In this document: piece after piece, positions 8,827 through 17,959 of the stretch
Layout of the letters: each line of letters begins with the position of its first letter
How positions within the stretch are numbered: the stretch's first letter is position 1
Notes under the pieces: generated by a model
Databases searched by the model: none
Told to the model about the DNA's origin: nothing
Seen by the model: the letters and a program-made list of their open reading frames with translations, nothing else
Source: JAIXWP01 sp965247015
GTDB taxonomy: Bacteria > Bacteroidota > Bacteroidia > Flavobacteriales_D > Sanyastnellaceae
NCBI GenBank assembly: GCA_965247015.1
Contig: CBDFGG010000002.1
Location: 248,001 to 312,000 of the forward strand
DNA length: 64,000 nucleotides
Direction: 5' to 3'
Translations under genes and position numbers: made by a program

Positions 8827-9761
8827 TATCGTTCGCTACCCTTCATTTTTTGCACTTGTTTCGTAGCGTATGCTGCGGCCTCAGACTCTTTTACTTCGTT
8901 AACAGTAATGCCATCTATTGCTTCAAGAAAAATTTCCTTTTTTCCGTGAAGAAGTATATGTGCTACTTCGTGAAAAAACATGAGCCAAAACTCATTGTCT
9001 GATTTGAATTTGTCTGATAGCTGGATGATTGGTTTTTTATGGATCCATCGGGCTGCAGCTTTGATAGGCGCTTTGGCAATATTGGGCGTTTGTACTAAAG
9101 CGACACCGCTTTCAGCGCATATTTTTTGTAGTGTTTCAAAACTGAAGTTTTGTGATTTACTTTCTTTTACTCTAATTCTTTCCAATTTTTCTTTGAATTT
9201 TATTTTATCAAATTCATTGGTGACTATTTCTTTGGATTGAAGTTCTCCTTTTCGTAACCAAGCTGAAATGGCAAAAGGGTTATATGTGTATGCAAGGGAT
9301 TGATTGAATGTTGCTGTTGCTTCCTCATTGAGGTAAATATTTTCCCATTCTCTTGAAGAGGCAATACCAAAAAACTTTAGTAGGCTATCCACTAGGCTAG
9401 ATGTTTCTTTTGAGTCGCAGATCCAGCCTAGTTTTTTCATATTATTAATCGGAAAAGAATTGAGCCAAGAGGATTGACTCTCGAGTTCTTTTTTATGCTC
9501 GAGATCGTATAGCGCGAGCCTGTAGGTCTTTTCTCTATTGATCCAGAAAGAGGCAGGAATTCCCAGGACTTTTTCCAATTGATGTGCAGTGGTCATCGAG
9601 ATAGGCTCCCTTCCTTTGATCACATCATTAATTTTTTCTTTAGGTCTTCCCATTCTTTCTGCCAATTCGGTTTGAGTCATGCCAATAAATTCTAAGTGCT
9701 CAAGAATTGTGTCTCCTGGGGGGGAGATGAGGGATTTCATTATTTCAGATGAAGTGCTCAT
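8823..9761 (-). CDS. higA: HigA-type antitoxin with ImmA/IrrE-like metallopeptidase domain
   Basis: 312 residues. Residues about 15-85 form an XRE helix-turn-helix of the HigA family (PGDTILEHLEFIGMTQTELA ... LGIPASFWINRE). The C-terminal third has an ImmA/IrrE-like zinc protease signature, FFHEVAHILLHG (HExxH). It is the second gene of a toxin-first pair and starts 11 bases after the toxin stop. By family knowledge the N-terminal domain binds the operon promoter and the protein neutralises the toxin. Proteolytic activity of the C-terminal domain is inferred from the intact HExxH only. Most classical HigA antitoxins are about 100 residues, so this is the long form. Confidence 0.88.
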   Translation of the reverse strand: MSTSSEIMKSLISPPGDTILEHLEFIGMTQTELAERMGRPKEKINDVIKGREPISMTTAHQLEKVLGIPASFWINREKTYRLALYDLEHKKELESQSSWLNSFPINNMKKLGWICDSKETSSLVDSLLKFFGIASSREWENIYLNEEATATFNQSLAYTYNPFAISAWLRKGELQSKEIVTNEFDKIKFKEKLERIRVKESKSQNFSFETLQKICAESGVALVQTPNIAKAPIKAAARWIHKKPIIQLSDKFKSDNEFWLMFFHEVAHILLHGKKEIFLEAIDGITVNEVKESEAAAYATKQVQKMKGSERY

Positions 9762-9772
9762 TGTTGCTTTAA

Positions 9773-10105
9773 TTAATGGTAATCTGTTACCTCATTTATT
9801 TGTATTTCGGTAATCTCTTTCCAATCCAATCCTCCATCTTGTTTTCTTGGTACAGGTTGGTGATGGGGTTCAAAAATCAATCGGTAATTTGCTGAAACTG
9901 TTATTGCAAATTCTCCCTTTCTACTTCCAATCAATTCATGGCATCTAGCAGCTAGAATTGTTTTCATTACTTCAAGATTTTCTGCATCACCAAGTTCTAC
10001 TAGTCTCTGATGAATCCTTTTAGCCAATGAGCCATAGGACTTGTTAAGACTGATAGGGTCTGTTAGTGTCTTTGCAAGTTTTCGGTTTTTGAAAGTAATC
10101 TTCAA
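9773..10105 (-). CDS. higB: HigB/RelE-type toxin
   Basis: 110-residue RelE-superfamily toxin of the HigB (plasmid maintenance killer) type, expected to cleave mRNA on the ribosome. Family marks are the N-terminal ITFKNRKLAK, ARCHELIGSRKGEFAI, YRLIFEP and a final INEVTDYH. The TTG at 10105 gives the normal HigB length. An upstream in-frame ATG (10273) would add 56 residues overlapping accC and a terminator and is rejected. A GTTAAC-N7-GTTAAC dyad (10118-10136) just upstream is a likely antitoxin operator. The order toxin then antitoxin is typical of higBA. Confidence 0.87.
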   Translation of the reverse strand: MKITFKNRKLAKTLTDPISLNKSYGSLAKRIHQRLVELGDAENLEVMKTILAARCHELIGSRKGEFAITVSANYRLIFEPHHQPVPRKQDGGLDWKEITEIQINEVTDYH

Positions 10106-10117
10106 TCCAATAAAATA

Positions 10118-10136
10118 GTTAACGTTTAAGGTTAAC
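10118..10136. promoter_or_regulatory. Operator-like dyad upstream of higB
   Basis: Two copies of the palindrome GTTAAC are separated by 7 bases, 12 bases before the higB start and next to an AT-rich -7-like TATTTTAT on the minus strand. The spacing suits autoregulation by the HigA helix-turn-helix domain, which is an inference. Confidence 0.5.
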
Positions 10137-10161
10137 AAAAATAGTAATAAAAAGCCATAAC

Positions 10162-10193
10162 AAAAAAAGCTGCCCTCACGAGCAGCTTTTTTT
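10162..10193 (-). terminator. Rho-independent terminator of the fabH-accBC unit
   Basis: AAAAAAAGCTGC pairs with GCAGCTTTTTTT around CCTCACGA. It lies just downstream of the accC stop and upstream of higB. Confidence 0.85.
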
Positions 10194-10226
10194 GAATGAT
10201 ATTTTGAATAAATCGCTGTGCGATTT

Positions 10227-11567
10227 TTATCCTTCCATTGAAAATCCTTCCATGAATTTCGTGGTGAAATCACCTTCGCGGAATTTCGCGTTTTTCATTA
10301 ATTTTTGATGGAAAGGAATGGTCGTTTTAATTCCTTCAATGATGTATTCATCCAAGGCACGCTCCATTTTCGTAATGGCTTCTTCACGTGTTTGTGCTAC
10401 CACAATCAATTTCGAAATCATCGAATCATAATGCGGAGGAATCACGTAACCCGCGTAGGCGTGGGTGTCTAGGCGCACACCGTGTCCACCTGGTGAGTGG
10501 TACGATGTAATCTTTCCTGGAGAAGGAGCGAAGTTTTTGAAAGGATCCTCAGCATTGATACGACATTGAATGGCATGCAATTTTGGATAGTAATTTCTTC
10601 CGCTGATTGGATCACCCCAAGCCAATTTGATTTGCTCTTTTACCAAATCATAATTGATTACTTCTTCTGTAATGGTGTGCTCTACTTGAATTCGTGTGTT
10701 CATTTCCATGAAGTAGAAATCACGGTTTTTATCTACCAAGAATTCTACTGTACCAACACCTTCATACTGCACTGCTTCCGCAGCTTTGATAGCGGCTTGA
10801 CCCATTTTCTCACGGAGCTCATCGGTCATGAATGGAGATGGAGTTTCTTCCACCAACTTCTGGTGACGACGTTGGATAGAACAGTCACGCTCTGAAAGGT
10901 GACATGCCTTTCCAAATTTGTCTCCGGCAATTTGAATTTCGATGTGGCGAGGTTCTTCAATGAACTTCTCCATGTACATACCATCATTGCCAAACGCAGC
11001 GCCTGCTTCACGACGAGTCTTGTCCCACGCATCTGCAAGGTCTTCATCGTTGTGACATACACGCATACCCTTACCACCGCCGCCAGCAGTAGCTTTCAAC
11101 ATGATAGGATATTTAATTTGATTAGCGATGGTCGTCGCTTCTTCAAGACTGCCAAGTAGACCTTCCGATCCTGGGATCGTTGGAACTCCTGCGTCTTTCA
11201 TGGTTTGCTTTGCAGAAGATTTATCACCCATTGCTTCAATCATTTCTGGTGAAGCACCGATAAACTTGATTCCATTGTCTTTACACACCTTAGAGAAGGT
11301 AGCATTTTCAGACAAGAAACCATAGCCTGGGTGAATAGCATCCGCATTGGTGATTTCCGCTGCTGCGATGATATTCGGAATTTTTAAGTACGACTCTTTA
11401 CTAGGGGGAGGGCCGATACATATAGCTTCATCTGCAAAACGTACGTGAAGGCTGTCGCGGTCTGCTGTAGAATAAACAGCTACCGTTTGAATGCCCATCT
11501 CTTTGCACGTTCTGATTACTCGAAGAGCAATCTCGCCACGGTTGGCGATCAATATTTTTTTAAACAT
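10227..11567 (-). CDS. accC: Acetyl-CoA carboxylase, biotin carboxylase subunit
   Basis: 446-residue ATP-grasp enzyme that carboxylates biotin on BCCP with bicarbonate and ATP, the first half-reaction of malonyl-CoA synthesis. It has the N-terminal [17 protein letters not shown], the glycine-rich [15 protein letters not shown] lid, and the catalytic [15 protein letters not shown] segment. Length is as expected. It lies 37 bases downstream of accB and a few kilobases from a bicarbonate-independent context; accA and accD are not in the window. The ATG at 11567 follows directly on the accB gene, consistent with cotranscription. The terminator at 10162-10193 ends the unit. Confidence 0.97.
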   Translation of the reverse strand: MFKKILIANRGEIALRVIRTCKEMGIQTVAVYSTADRDSLHVRFADEAICIGPPPSKESYLKIPNIIAAAEITNADAIHPGYGFLSENATFSKVCKDNGIKFIGASPEMIEAMGDKSSAKQTMKDAGVPTIPGSEGLLGSLEEATTIANQIKYPIMLKATAGGGGKGMRVCHNDEDLADAWDKTRREAGAAFGNDGMYMEKFIEEPRHIEIQIAGDKFGKACHLSERDCSIQRRHQKLVEETPSPFMTDELREKMGQAAIKAAEAVQYEGVGTVEFLVDKNRDFYFMEMNTRIQVEHTITEEVINYDLVKEQIKLAWGDPISGRNYYPKLHAIQCRINAEDPFKNFAPSPGKITSYHSPGGHGVRLDTHAYAGYVIPPHYDSMISKLIVVAQTREEAITKMERALDEYIIEGIKTTIPFHQKLMKNAKFREGDFTTKFMEGFSMEG

Positions 11568-11604
11568 AAGCTTGACGGTTTAGTTTGTTACAACGCAGCC
11601 TCGC

Positions 11605-12102
11605 TTATGCAGGCTCAACTAAGAACAATGGTTGATCGTATTCGATAGGAGTGCTATCGTTTACCAATACTTTCACGATTGTTCCAGAAACTTCTGATTC
11701 AATTTCGTTGAAAAGCTTCATCGCTTCGATGATGCAAACGGTTTGGCCTTTCTTGATTTGAGCACCCACCTCAACAAACGCTGGTTTGTCTGGTGAAGAT
11801 GAACGGTAGAATGTACCAATCATCGGGCTCTTAATTTCGATCAAGTTGCCCTTGTTTTCTGCTGCTGGAGCTGCCGCTGGTGCTGCTGGAGCTGGAGCCG
11901 CTGCTGGAGCTGCCGCAACTGGTGCAGGTGCTGCTACTTGTTGAACTGCAGGAACAGCTACTTGGATAACTTCATTACCTCTCTTGCCTGCTGGCTCGTG
12001 AGTTTTGATAGTGATCTTAAAGTCTTTCTGTTCGATCTCTACTTCACTTACACCGCTCTTAGAGACAAACTTGATGAGGTCTTGGATTTGAGTAATATTC
12101 AT
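11605..12102 (-). CDS. accB: Acetyl-CoA carboxylase biotin carboxyl carrier protein
   Basis: 165-residue BCCP. An N-terminal domain (about 1-45) is followed by a long Ala/Pro linker (about 55-85) and the biotinyl domain with the biotinylated lysine in [12 protein letters not shown]. It carries carboxybiotin between AccC and the carboxyltransferase. A minus-strand TAnnTTTG box (TAAATTTG, 12130-12137) lies inside the end of fabH, so accBC may also be transcribed independently of fabH. The AGGA Shine-Dalgarno is part of a palindrome (12105-12119) that could restrict ribosome access. Confidence 0.96.
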   Translation of the reverse strand: MNITQIQDLIKFVSKSGVSEVEIEQKDFKITIKTHEPAGKRGNEVIQVAVPAVQQVAAPAPVAAAPAAAPAPAAPAAAPAAENKGNLIEIKSPMIGTFYRSSSPDKPAFVEVGAQIKKGQTVCIIEAMKLFNEIESEVSGTIVKVLVNDSTPIEYDQPLFLVEPA

Positions 12103-12104
12103 GT

Positions 12105-12119
12105 CCTAAACGTTTTAGG
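12105..12119 (-). promoter_or_regulatory. Palindrome covering the accB ribosome binding site
   Basis: On the minus strand CCTAAA-ACG-TTTAGG forms a perfect 6-bp-arm dyad ending 2 bases before the accB ATG and containing its AGGA. It could be an operator or a translation-limiting hairpin. Confidence 0.5.
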
Positions 12120-12129
12120 TTTGGTTTTG

Positions 12130-12137
12130 CAAATTTA
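12130..12137 (-). promoter_or_regulatory. Bacteroidota -7 box for accBC
   Basis: Minus-strand TAAATTTG matches TAnnTTTG, 27 bases before the accB ATG and overlapping the fabH 3' end. Confidence 0.5.
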
Positions 12138-13124
12138 TTTTTTCCATTTAACATAGACAGCGCCCCAAGTAAATCCGCCGCCAAATGCAGCTAATACAAG
12201 GTTATCACCTGTCTGTAACTTATCTTCCCAGTCCCACAAACATAGTGGAATTGTGCCAGCAGTCGTATTTCCATACTTCTGAATGTTGATCATAACCTTA
12301 TCGTTGCCAACACCCATACGGCGAGCCGTTGCGTCAATAATACGCAAATTTGCTTGGTGTGGAACTAAGTAAGCCACATCATCTGCTGTTAAATTATTTC
12401 GTTCCATAATTTCAGCCGATACATCTGCCATTCCTACTACCGCTGCCTTGAATACAGGCTGACCGTCTTGGAATACATAGTGCTCTTTTTTATCGACTGT
12501 TTCATGAGAAGCTGGTTTCACCGAACCACCTGCTTTTTGATGGAGGTATACTCGGCCATGACCATCTGACTTCAACACAGAGTCTAGGACTCCAAAGTTT
12601 TCGGTAGTTGGTTCGAGCAATACTGCACCCGCCCCATCACCAAAAATAACGCAAGTTGAGCGGTCTGTATAGTCAATGATGGAAGACATTTTATCAGCAC
12701 CTACCACCACTACGCGCTTGTACTTTCCTGTTTCAATAAATTGAGAACCAGTTACAAGAGCGAAAATAAAACCTGAGCATGCCGCAGCGATATCGTAACC
12801 GAAAGCGTTTTTAGCACCTATTTTATCACAGATAATATTAGCAGTTGCTGGGAATACGTGGTCTGGTGTAACGGTAGCGCAAATCAACAAATCAATGTCG
12901 TTGGCCGTAAGACCTTTTTTAGCAAGGAGACCATTTACCGCTTCTACAGCCATGTCGCTGGTTCCGAGGCCTTCTCCTTTTAAAATATGGCGTGTTTCTA
13001 CGCCTGTTCTGGTGCGAATCCACTCATCGGTGGTATCCACCATTTTCTCTAGATCCTGATTGGTCAATACATCCGGTGGCACATATCCGTGCACCCCAGT
13101 AATTACAGCTTTTATCGAGCTCAT
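12135..13124 (-). CDS. fabH: Beta-ketoacyl-ACP synthase III
   Basis: 329-residue thiolase-fold enzyme that condenses acetyl-CoA (or another primer) with malonyl-ACP to start fatty acid synthesis. The catalytic triad is visible: Cys in [11 protein letters not shown] (about residue 113), His in VPHQANLRI and Asn in [10 protein letters not shown]. Length is normal. It is the first gene of the fabH-accB-accC unit, which supplies and uses malonyl units. It is divergent from the aldehyde dehydrogenase gene across a spacer holding an 8-bp-arm palindrome (13187-13203). Confidence 0.96.
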   Translation of the reverse strand: MSSIKAVITGVHGYVPPDVLTNQDLEKMVDTTDEWIRTRTGVETRHILKGEGLGTSDMAVEAVNGLLAKKGLTANDIDLLICATVTPDHVFPATANIICDKIGAKNAFGYDIAAACSGFIFALVTGSQFIETGKYKRVVVVGADKMSSIIDYTDRSTCVIFGDGAGAVLLEPTTENFGVLDSVLKSDGHGRVYLHQKAGGSVKPASHETVDKKEHYVFQDGQPVFKAAVVGMADVSAEIMERNNLTADDVAYLVPHQANLRIIDATARRMGVGNDKVMINIQKYGNTTAGTIPLCLWDWEDKLQTGDNLVLAAFGGGFTWGAVYVKWKK

Positions 13125-13186
13125 TCCTTGTTCCTTTGGGTTACGAGGGCGCTAATGTAAGTATATCCACACTACCATGTAACCGG

Positions 13187-13203
13187 AGTGTAAATTTTAC
13201 ACT
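13187..13203. promoter_or_regulatory. Palindromic operator candidate between fabH and the aldehyde dehydrogenase gene
   Basis: AGTGTAAA-T-TTTACACT is a perfect 8-bp-arm inverted repeat in the 160-base divergent spacer. It is placed to affect both promoters. The cognate regulator is unknown. Confidence 0.5.
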
Positions 13204-13235
13204 TTGAATCCCAAGCGAATCTAGCTTTTATCTCC

Positions 13236-13264
13236 TTGAATTAGCGGGCAATTGCCTAATTTTG
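13236..13264 (+). promoter_or_regulatory. Bacteroidota promoter for the aldehyde dehydrogenase gene
   Basis: TTG at 13236-13238 and TAATTTTG at 13257-13264 (exact TAnnTTTG) are 18 bases apart. RNA would start after the TTG frame opening at 13252, which supports the ATG at 13285. Confidence 0.7.
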
Positions 13265-13284
13265 CCCCAAAGATTAAATTTATA

Positions 13285-14841
13285 ATGAGCACTGAGATTT
13301 CAACAGGTATCAACATCGAACCTGCATTGGCCAAATTAGGCTTGAAAAAGTTGAACGAGGGAACTAGCACTGGTAAGCATTTCTTTGGAAATGGACCCGT
13401 GATTGATTCTTACTCTCCGGTTACAGGCGACCTTATCGCGTCTGTTTCTACTACTACATCTGAGGATTATGAAAAAGTAGTGGGTGCGGCACAAGCGGCA
13501 TTCAAAACTTGGAGAACCATGCCAGCCCCAAAAAGAGGCGAAATCGTTCGTCAATTCGGCGATCGCCTGCGTGCATACAAACAAGAATTAGGGATGCTCG
13601 TGAGCTATGAAATGGGAAAAAGCTTGCAGGAAGGTCTTGGAGAAGTTCAGGAAATGATTGATATCTGCGACTTCGCAGTAGGATTGAGCCGTCAATTGTA
13701 CGGCTTGACGATGCACAGCGAACGTCCAGGTCACCGTATGTATGAGCAATGGCACCCAATTGGAATCGTAGGTATCGTATCTGCATTCAATTTCCCAGTG
13801 GCTGTATGGAGCTGGAATAGCGCTCTTGCATGGGTTTGCGGTGATGTATGTATTTGGAAGGGTTCGGAAAAAACTCCTCTTTGCTCTATCGCTTGTCAAA
13901 ATGTATGGAATGAAGTGGCCGCAGCAAATGACCTTCCTGAAGGTATCAGCTGCATCGTTTCAGGTGATTATAAAGTAGGTGAGTTGATGACCAAGGACAC
14001 ACGAGTGCCACTGATCAGTGCTACAGGAAGCAGCCGTATGGGCCGCATCGTGGGTGCTGCGGTAGCAGAGCGTTTTGGAAGAAGCTTACTTGAATTAGGA
14101 GGAAACAATGCGATTATCGTTACTCCAAACGCTGATTTGAAAATTGCGATTCCTGGTATTGTGTTCGGTGCTGTAGGTACTGCCGGTCAGCGTTGCACTA
14201 CCACGCGTCGATTGATTATTCACGAATCAGTTTATGAAGAATTGAAAGCAAAATTGGTAAGTGCATATTCTCAAATCCGTATTGGTAATCCGTTGGATCA
14301 AAACAATCACGTAGGTCCACTTATCGATACTGCTGCAGTTGAGATGTATCAGAAGTCTATCAACGATGCCATCGCACAAGGTGGAAAAGTAATCGTAGAA
14401 GGCGGAGTGCTTACAGGTGAAGGTTTTGAGAGCGGTTGCTATGTAAAACCAACCATCATCGAAGTAGCAGGTAGTCATTTGCCAATCGTTCAGCACGAAA
14501 CATTTGCTCCTATTTTGTACATCATGAAGTATAATACGATTGAAGAAGCAGTAGCACAGCAAAACGGCGTGGTACAAGGACTTTCTTCATCGATCATGAC
14601 ATTGAATATGCGTGAGGCAGAATACTTCCTTTCTGTAGAAGGCTCTGATTGCGGCATTGCGAACGTCAACATCGGAACTTCGGGTGCGGAGATTGGTGGT
14701 GCTTTCGGTGGTGAAAAAGAAACAGGTGGTGGACGCGAAAGTGGATCAGATAGCTGGAAGGCATATATGCGTAGACAAACCAACACTATTAATTATAGCA
14801 TGAGCTTGCCATTAGCGCAAGGTATCAAGTTTGACTTTTAA
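13285..14841 (+). CDS. amaB: ALDH7-type aldehyde dehydrogenase (probable aminoadipate semialdehyde dehydrogenase)
   Basis: 518-residue NAD-dependent aldehyde dehydrogenase. The catalytic cysteine lies in GTAGQRCTTTRRL, the catalytic glutamate in LLELGGNNAII, and the cofactor region in GIVSAFNFPVAVW. These segments match the antiquitin/ALDH7 subgroup, which oxidises alpha-aminoadipate semialdehyde (piperideine-6-carboxylate) in lysine catabolism. The substrate is inferred from the subgroup signature alone. The ATG at 13285 is preferred because the promoter at 13236-13264 starts RNA downstream of an upstream TTG. A terminator follows at 14857-14901. No other lysine catabolism gene is adjacent. 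Confidence 0.9.
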   Translation: MSTEISTGINIEPALAKLGLKKLNEGTSTGKHFFGNGPVIDSYSPVTGDLIASVSTTTSEDYEKVVGAAQAAFKTWRTMPAPKRGEIVRQFGDRLRAYKQELGMLVSYEMGKSLQEGLGEVQEMIDICDFAVGLSRQLYGLTMHSERPGHRMYEQWHPIGIVGIVSAFNFPVAVWSWNSALAWVCGDVCIWKGSEKTPLCSIACQNVWNEVAAANDLPEGISCIVSGDYKVGELMTKDTRVPLISATGSSRMGRIVGAAVAERFGRSLLELGGNNAIIVTPNADLKIAIPGIVFGAVGTAGQRCTTTRRLIIHESVYEELKAKLVSAYSQIRIGNPLDQNNHVGPLIDTAAVEMYQKSINDAIAQGGKVIVEGGVLTGEGFESGCYVKPTIIEVAGSHLPIVQHETFAPILYIMKYNTIEEAVAQQNGVVQGLSSSIMTLNMREAEYFLSVEGSDCGIANVNIGTSGAEIGGAFGGEKETGGGRESGSDSWKAYMRRQTNTINYSMSLPLAQGIKFDF

Positions 14842-14856
14842 TGGTGAATGATATAT

Positions 14857-14901
14857 GAAAAGACGAATGAGGCAGCCTTTTGCTGCCTCGACGTCTTTTT
14901 T
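14857..14901 (+). terminator. Rho-independent terminator after the aldehyde dehydrogenase gene
   Basis: GAGGCAGC-CTTTT-GCTGCCTC, extended by outer AAAAGACG/CGTCTTTT pairing and a T run. Confidence 0.85.
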
Positions 14902-14930
14902 GGGAATTAAACTTTTTAATACAACCTATT

Positions 14931-16163
14931 GTGAGAATTATACTGGCAGCATCCTGTGCCATTCTATTCGGAATGATCGGATGCGCAACGGAAGTGGCAA
15001 CTTCCACTAAGCTTCAGGCTGGAAACTGGGAAATGAAATTTGAAGTAGGAGACGATGCAAATCGTGTTTACATTCCTATTGATATAAAAGTGGATTCTCT
15101 TGGCAAGATCACTATTCATAATGATTCAGAAGTGATTCAACTCACGGAGGTCATACACAAAGGCGACTCTGTTCATGCACGAGTAGCCCCTTACTTGTCA
15201 TATTTACATTGGAAAGAATTTAACGGTGATAGCATCTCTGGATATTGGGAAGATGCTTCTCGCGATAATTATAAAGTGCCATTTACCGCAGCACCTCATT
15301 CGGAGAACGACATGGTGAAAACGGCATGGCAAAAAACATTTGATGCGACGTTTTCATACGGCACACCAGATCAGTACAAAGCGGTAGGAATTTTTAGCAG
15401 AACAGATAATGATTTATCTGGTACGTTCATGACAGAAACGGGCGACTACCGCTACTTAGGTGGGGATATCATTGATATAAACGATGGTCCAAGTGAAATG
15501 TCTTTGTCATGTTTTGATGGTGCACACCTATTTTATTTTACTGGTGAAATTTATGGTGACAGTATCAAGAACGGGATGTTTTATTCAGGAAAACATTACA
15601 GTGAAAAATGGAATGCAGTAGTGAATGAAAACGCAGCGCTGCGCGACCCAGATAGCTTAACCATTCTCAATCCAGGTTATACTTCATTAGAATTTGAAGT
15701 AAGAAAGATCGAAGGAGATACTGTTTGGTTTGATAGTATTTCAATGGGAGGTAAAGTAACTATCGTCGAAATTTTTGGATCATGGTGCCCCAACTGTTCA
15801 GACGAAACAAGATTCTTGAAAACGCTTCACGAAAAATTCGGTGCGGATAAATTGAACATCATCCCTGTTGCCTTTGAAAGAGGCGACACCTTTGAGAAGC
15901 AGAAAAACGCAGTTACCAATTACATTGGACAATTCGAGTTGCCATTCCCTGCTTATATTGGTGGAACAAGCAACAAATCTGAATGCGGAAAAGTATTCCC
16001 TGCGTTGAATAGTATTATGTCTTATCCTACTACGGTTTTCTTGGATAAGAAGGGAAGAGTGAGAAAGATTCATACGGGCTTCTATGGTCCAAGTACCGGC
16101 AAGTATCACGAGTTCTATACCGAACGAATTCGCTTGTTTGTTGAGCAATTGATCAACGAGTAA
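14931..16163 (+). CDS. TlpA-like thioredoxin-fold lipoprotein
   Basis: 410-residue predicted lipoprotein. The GTG at 14931 gives a short signal peptide with a lipobox ending MIGC; a longer frame from 14880 overlaps the upstream terminator. The middle 250 residues have no family I recognise. The C-terminal part (about 275-410) is a TlpA/AhpC-TSA thioredoxin fold with the redox motif GSWCPNCSDET and a cis-proline region SYPTTVFLD. It is probably an envelope disulfide reductase of the Bacteroidota TlpA-like lipoprotein class; the partner is unknown. It stands alone, and convergent transcription from the next gene meets at a shared terminator. Confidence 0.85.
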   Translation: MRIILAASCAILFGMIGCATEVATSTKLQAGNWEMKFEVGDDANRVYIPIDIKVDSLGKITIHNDSEVIQLTEVIHKGDSVHARVAPYLSYLHWKEFNGDSISGYWEDASRDNYKVPFTAAPHSENDMVKTAWQKTFDATFSYGTPDQYKAVGIFSRTDNDLSGTFMTETGDYRYLGGDIIDINDGPSEMSLSCFDGAHLFYFTGEIYGDSIKNGMFYSGKHYSEKWNAVVNENAALRDPDSLTILNPGYTSLEFEVRKIEGDTVWFDSISMGGKVTIVEIFGSWCPNCSDETRFLKTLHEKFGADKLNIIPVAFERGDTFEKQKNAVTNYIGQFELPFPAYIGGTSNKSECGKVFPALNSIMSYPTTVFLDKKGRVRKIHTGFYGPSTGKYHEFYTERIRLFVEQLINE

Positions 16164-16188
16164 TGCTCATTTTTTGAAATTGAATTAT

Positions 16189-16232
16189 ATATAAATAAAA
16201 AAGGCCGCTATTTGCGACCTTTTTTATTTATA
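16189..16232. terminator. Bidirectional terminator
   Basis: A nearly perfect inverted repeat, AAATAAAAAAGGcCGC/GCGaCCTTTTTTATTT, with A and T tracts on both sides lies between convergent genes and overlaps the end of the minus-strand gene. Confidence 0.85.
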
Positions 16233-17676
16233 TGCTTGCTAATTCAGATTTTAATTTGACCAATGTGAAAGGTTTAAAAACATCGATTTTTTCTCCTTTC
16301 GTTTTTGTGTTGGAAGCTTTTGTGGCGAGCCCCGGTTGAGCGTTTGCTGCGGTCACTGCAATAATTTTTATTTGGAGATTGCGAGGTACATCATTGAAGT
16401 GAAACCCGCCGTTTGTAGGTGAACCAACGAGAAGTCCATCGTATTTTTTTAACGCGATATACATCTCGGTTTCTTTCGAATCGGGACACGACACGAAAAA
16501 GGAACCGCGCTCTGAGGATTCTTCAATGTACCGATCGCAATTGATCCAGCCAAGTTTGGCCGAAGCAAAGCAATAATAGCTCAACGCCTCTTTTTTTGCA
16601 GAAGTGACTTCTTCATCCTCATTTAATTTAAATGACTTTTCAATCTTAGCCAATTCATGGGATTCATCTTGTGTGATTTTATTTCCAAAGCGAAGAATAA
16701 TTGCATGGTCCTCGTCATATTTCTCCATATAGCGTCGAACATCCAGCGGGGGTAGGTTGTCTACGAAATCTAATATCACTTGATCCCACTTCGCAGTAGC
16801 GCTGTGATTGATGTGTGAGTGTTTCACTCGACTTTGCTCGTCCAGCTTAATGGTGACTTCACAAGAATATTTTAAAGCACAAAATTCATCCACCATTTCG
16901 AGTGGAGGATTAAAATTGGCGGTGAAATAATTTCGGAACGAACTTCCATCCGCAAGTGTCCAATTGAAATAGTCCATTTCAGCCACTTTATTATTTCTGC
17001 GAAAATTTGATTTATTGATTTGGATAAAACAGTTGTCGGGGTTATCGACTGCGGTTGTAGCGGTGGATGGTACAGAAGGAGTTGTACTAGCCGTGGTAGA
17101 GGCAGCAGGGTCTTCTATCCAATTGATTTGTCCTTGTGCATTTCGTTGGCCGTAGAATAACTTAAATCCTTCTTTTTCTTCTTTTTTCGGAAATAGAATA
17201 TCGTAACGAACATCGTTTGCTAAAAACACTTCTTCCCCATTTGAAGAGGCTTGAATGTCCACCATGCCCGCCGTTTCAAGTAGTTTTCCGTTGCTGGTGG
17301 TAGATAATTTGCTGCCAATCATCGCGGCTATATCATAGCACTCGAGTAGACTAATTTTCACATCAGTAGTAATGCGATTTCCTTTTTTATCTACAAAAGA
17401 ATTTTCAGGAAAAATGATCACTGTTCCTTCCGGACCAGTAATGGTTTGTGATGTTGACGGATTAATAAGAAAGACAGAACTTTTGTTTTTTAAATCCAAA
17501 TTGAAACCATTGGCTGTAGCGACTTCTGGAGTGCTAGCAACGGTGGATGGTTCGTTGAGAAGAGCTGGGAATTCAAGGTCAGCAGGAGGAGGTGTTTTTT
17601 GATTTTCGGGTACCTGCACGAAATAGATAGCAGCCCCAATACCCACCGCCGAAGCGAGTAATGTAAGTTTTTTCAT
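16228..17676 (-). CDS. Secreted or membrane-anchored protein of unknown function (ZU5-like N-terminal region)
   Basis: 482 residues. An N-terminal hydrophobic segment (about 4-20) acts as a signal or anchor. After a Pro/Thr-rich stretch, residues about 75-175 contain GPEGTVIIFPENSFVDKKGN and LLETAGMVDIQASSNGE. Such segments are seen in ZU5-like beta domains of many Bacteroidota surface proteins. A second Thr/Ser/Pro-rich linker (about 193-210) precedes a C-terminal region without recognised family. Nothing indicates enzymatic activity. It is monocistronic, with its own upstream repeat-filled spacer. The domain call is tentative. Confidence 0.65.
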   Translation of the reverse strand: MKKLTLLASAVGIGAAIYFVQVPENQKTPPPADLEFPALLNEPSTVASTPEVATANGFNLDLKNKSSVFLINPSTSQTITGPEGTVIIFPENSFVDKKGNRITTDVKISLLECYDIAAMIGSKLSTTSNGKLLETAGMVDIQASSNGEEVFLANDVRYDILFPKKEEKEGFKLFYGQRNAQGQINWIEDPAASTTASTTPSVPSTATTAVDNPDNCFIQINKSNFRRNNKVAEMDYFNWTLADGSSFRNYFTANFNPPLEMVDEFCALKYSCEVTIKLDEQSRVKHSHINHSATAKWDQVILDFVDNLPPLDVRRYMEKYDEDHAIILRFGNKITQDESHELAKIEKSFKLNEDEEVTSAKKEALSYYCFASAKLGWINCDRYIEESSERGSFFVSCPDSKETEMYIALKKYDGLLVGSPTNGGFHFNDVPRNLQIKIIAVTAANAQPGLATKASNTKTKGEKIDVFKPFTLVKLKSELASI

Positions 17677-17824
17677 GGTGAAGATTTATGTGGCGGAAAG
17701 GCGGGACTTCAACGGAGCAATTGTGCTTTTATTGCAAGAAACGATTCTCGATTTTCGATTCTCGATTTTCGATTCTCGATTCTCGATTCTCGATTCGGGA
17801 TTATTTCTCCCAAGATTAAACTTT

Positions 17825-17875
17825 CCCCCCATTAGCATGGGGGGCTAATACCAGAAGGCATGCTGCGCATGCAGT
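17825..17875. repeat. Double-hairpin repeat element, copy 1
   Basis: CCCCCCAT-TAGC-ATGGGGGG is a perfect 8-bp stem with a 4-base loop. A GCATGC-TGC-GCATGC stem follows 13 bases later. ATTAGC and GCTAAT give a competing pairing inside the first hairpin. It is repeated with one substitution at 17960-18010. Confidence 0.8.
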
Positions 17876-17959
17876 ATTATCAATTTGAAATACTTTCAAA
17901 CGTCAAGGAATCGAAAATTAAAAATCGCTTTTTCTCCAAACTCCTATCTCCAAACTCTC

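Noticed and set aside
10105..10273. N-terminal extension of the HigB toxin to the ATG at 10273
   Set aside because: It would overlap accC and run through its terminator; the family length fits the TTG at 10105.
10497..11159. Plus-strand frames opposite accC
   Set aside because: They are antisense shadows of a strongly conserved enzyme with no independent signals.
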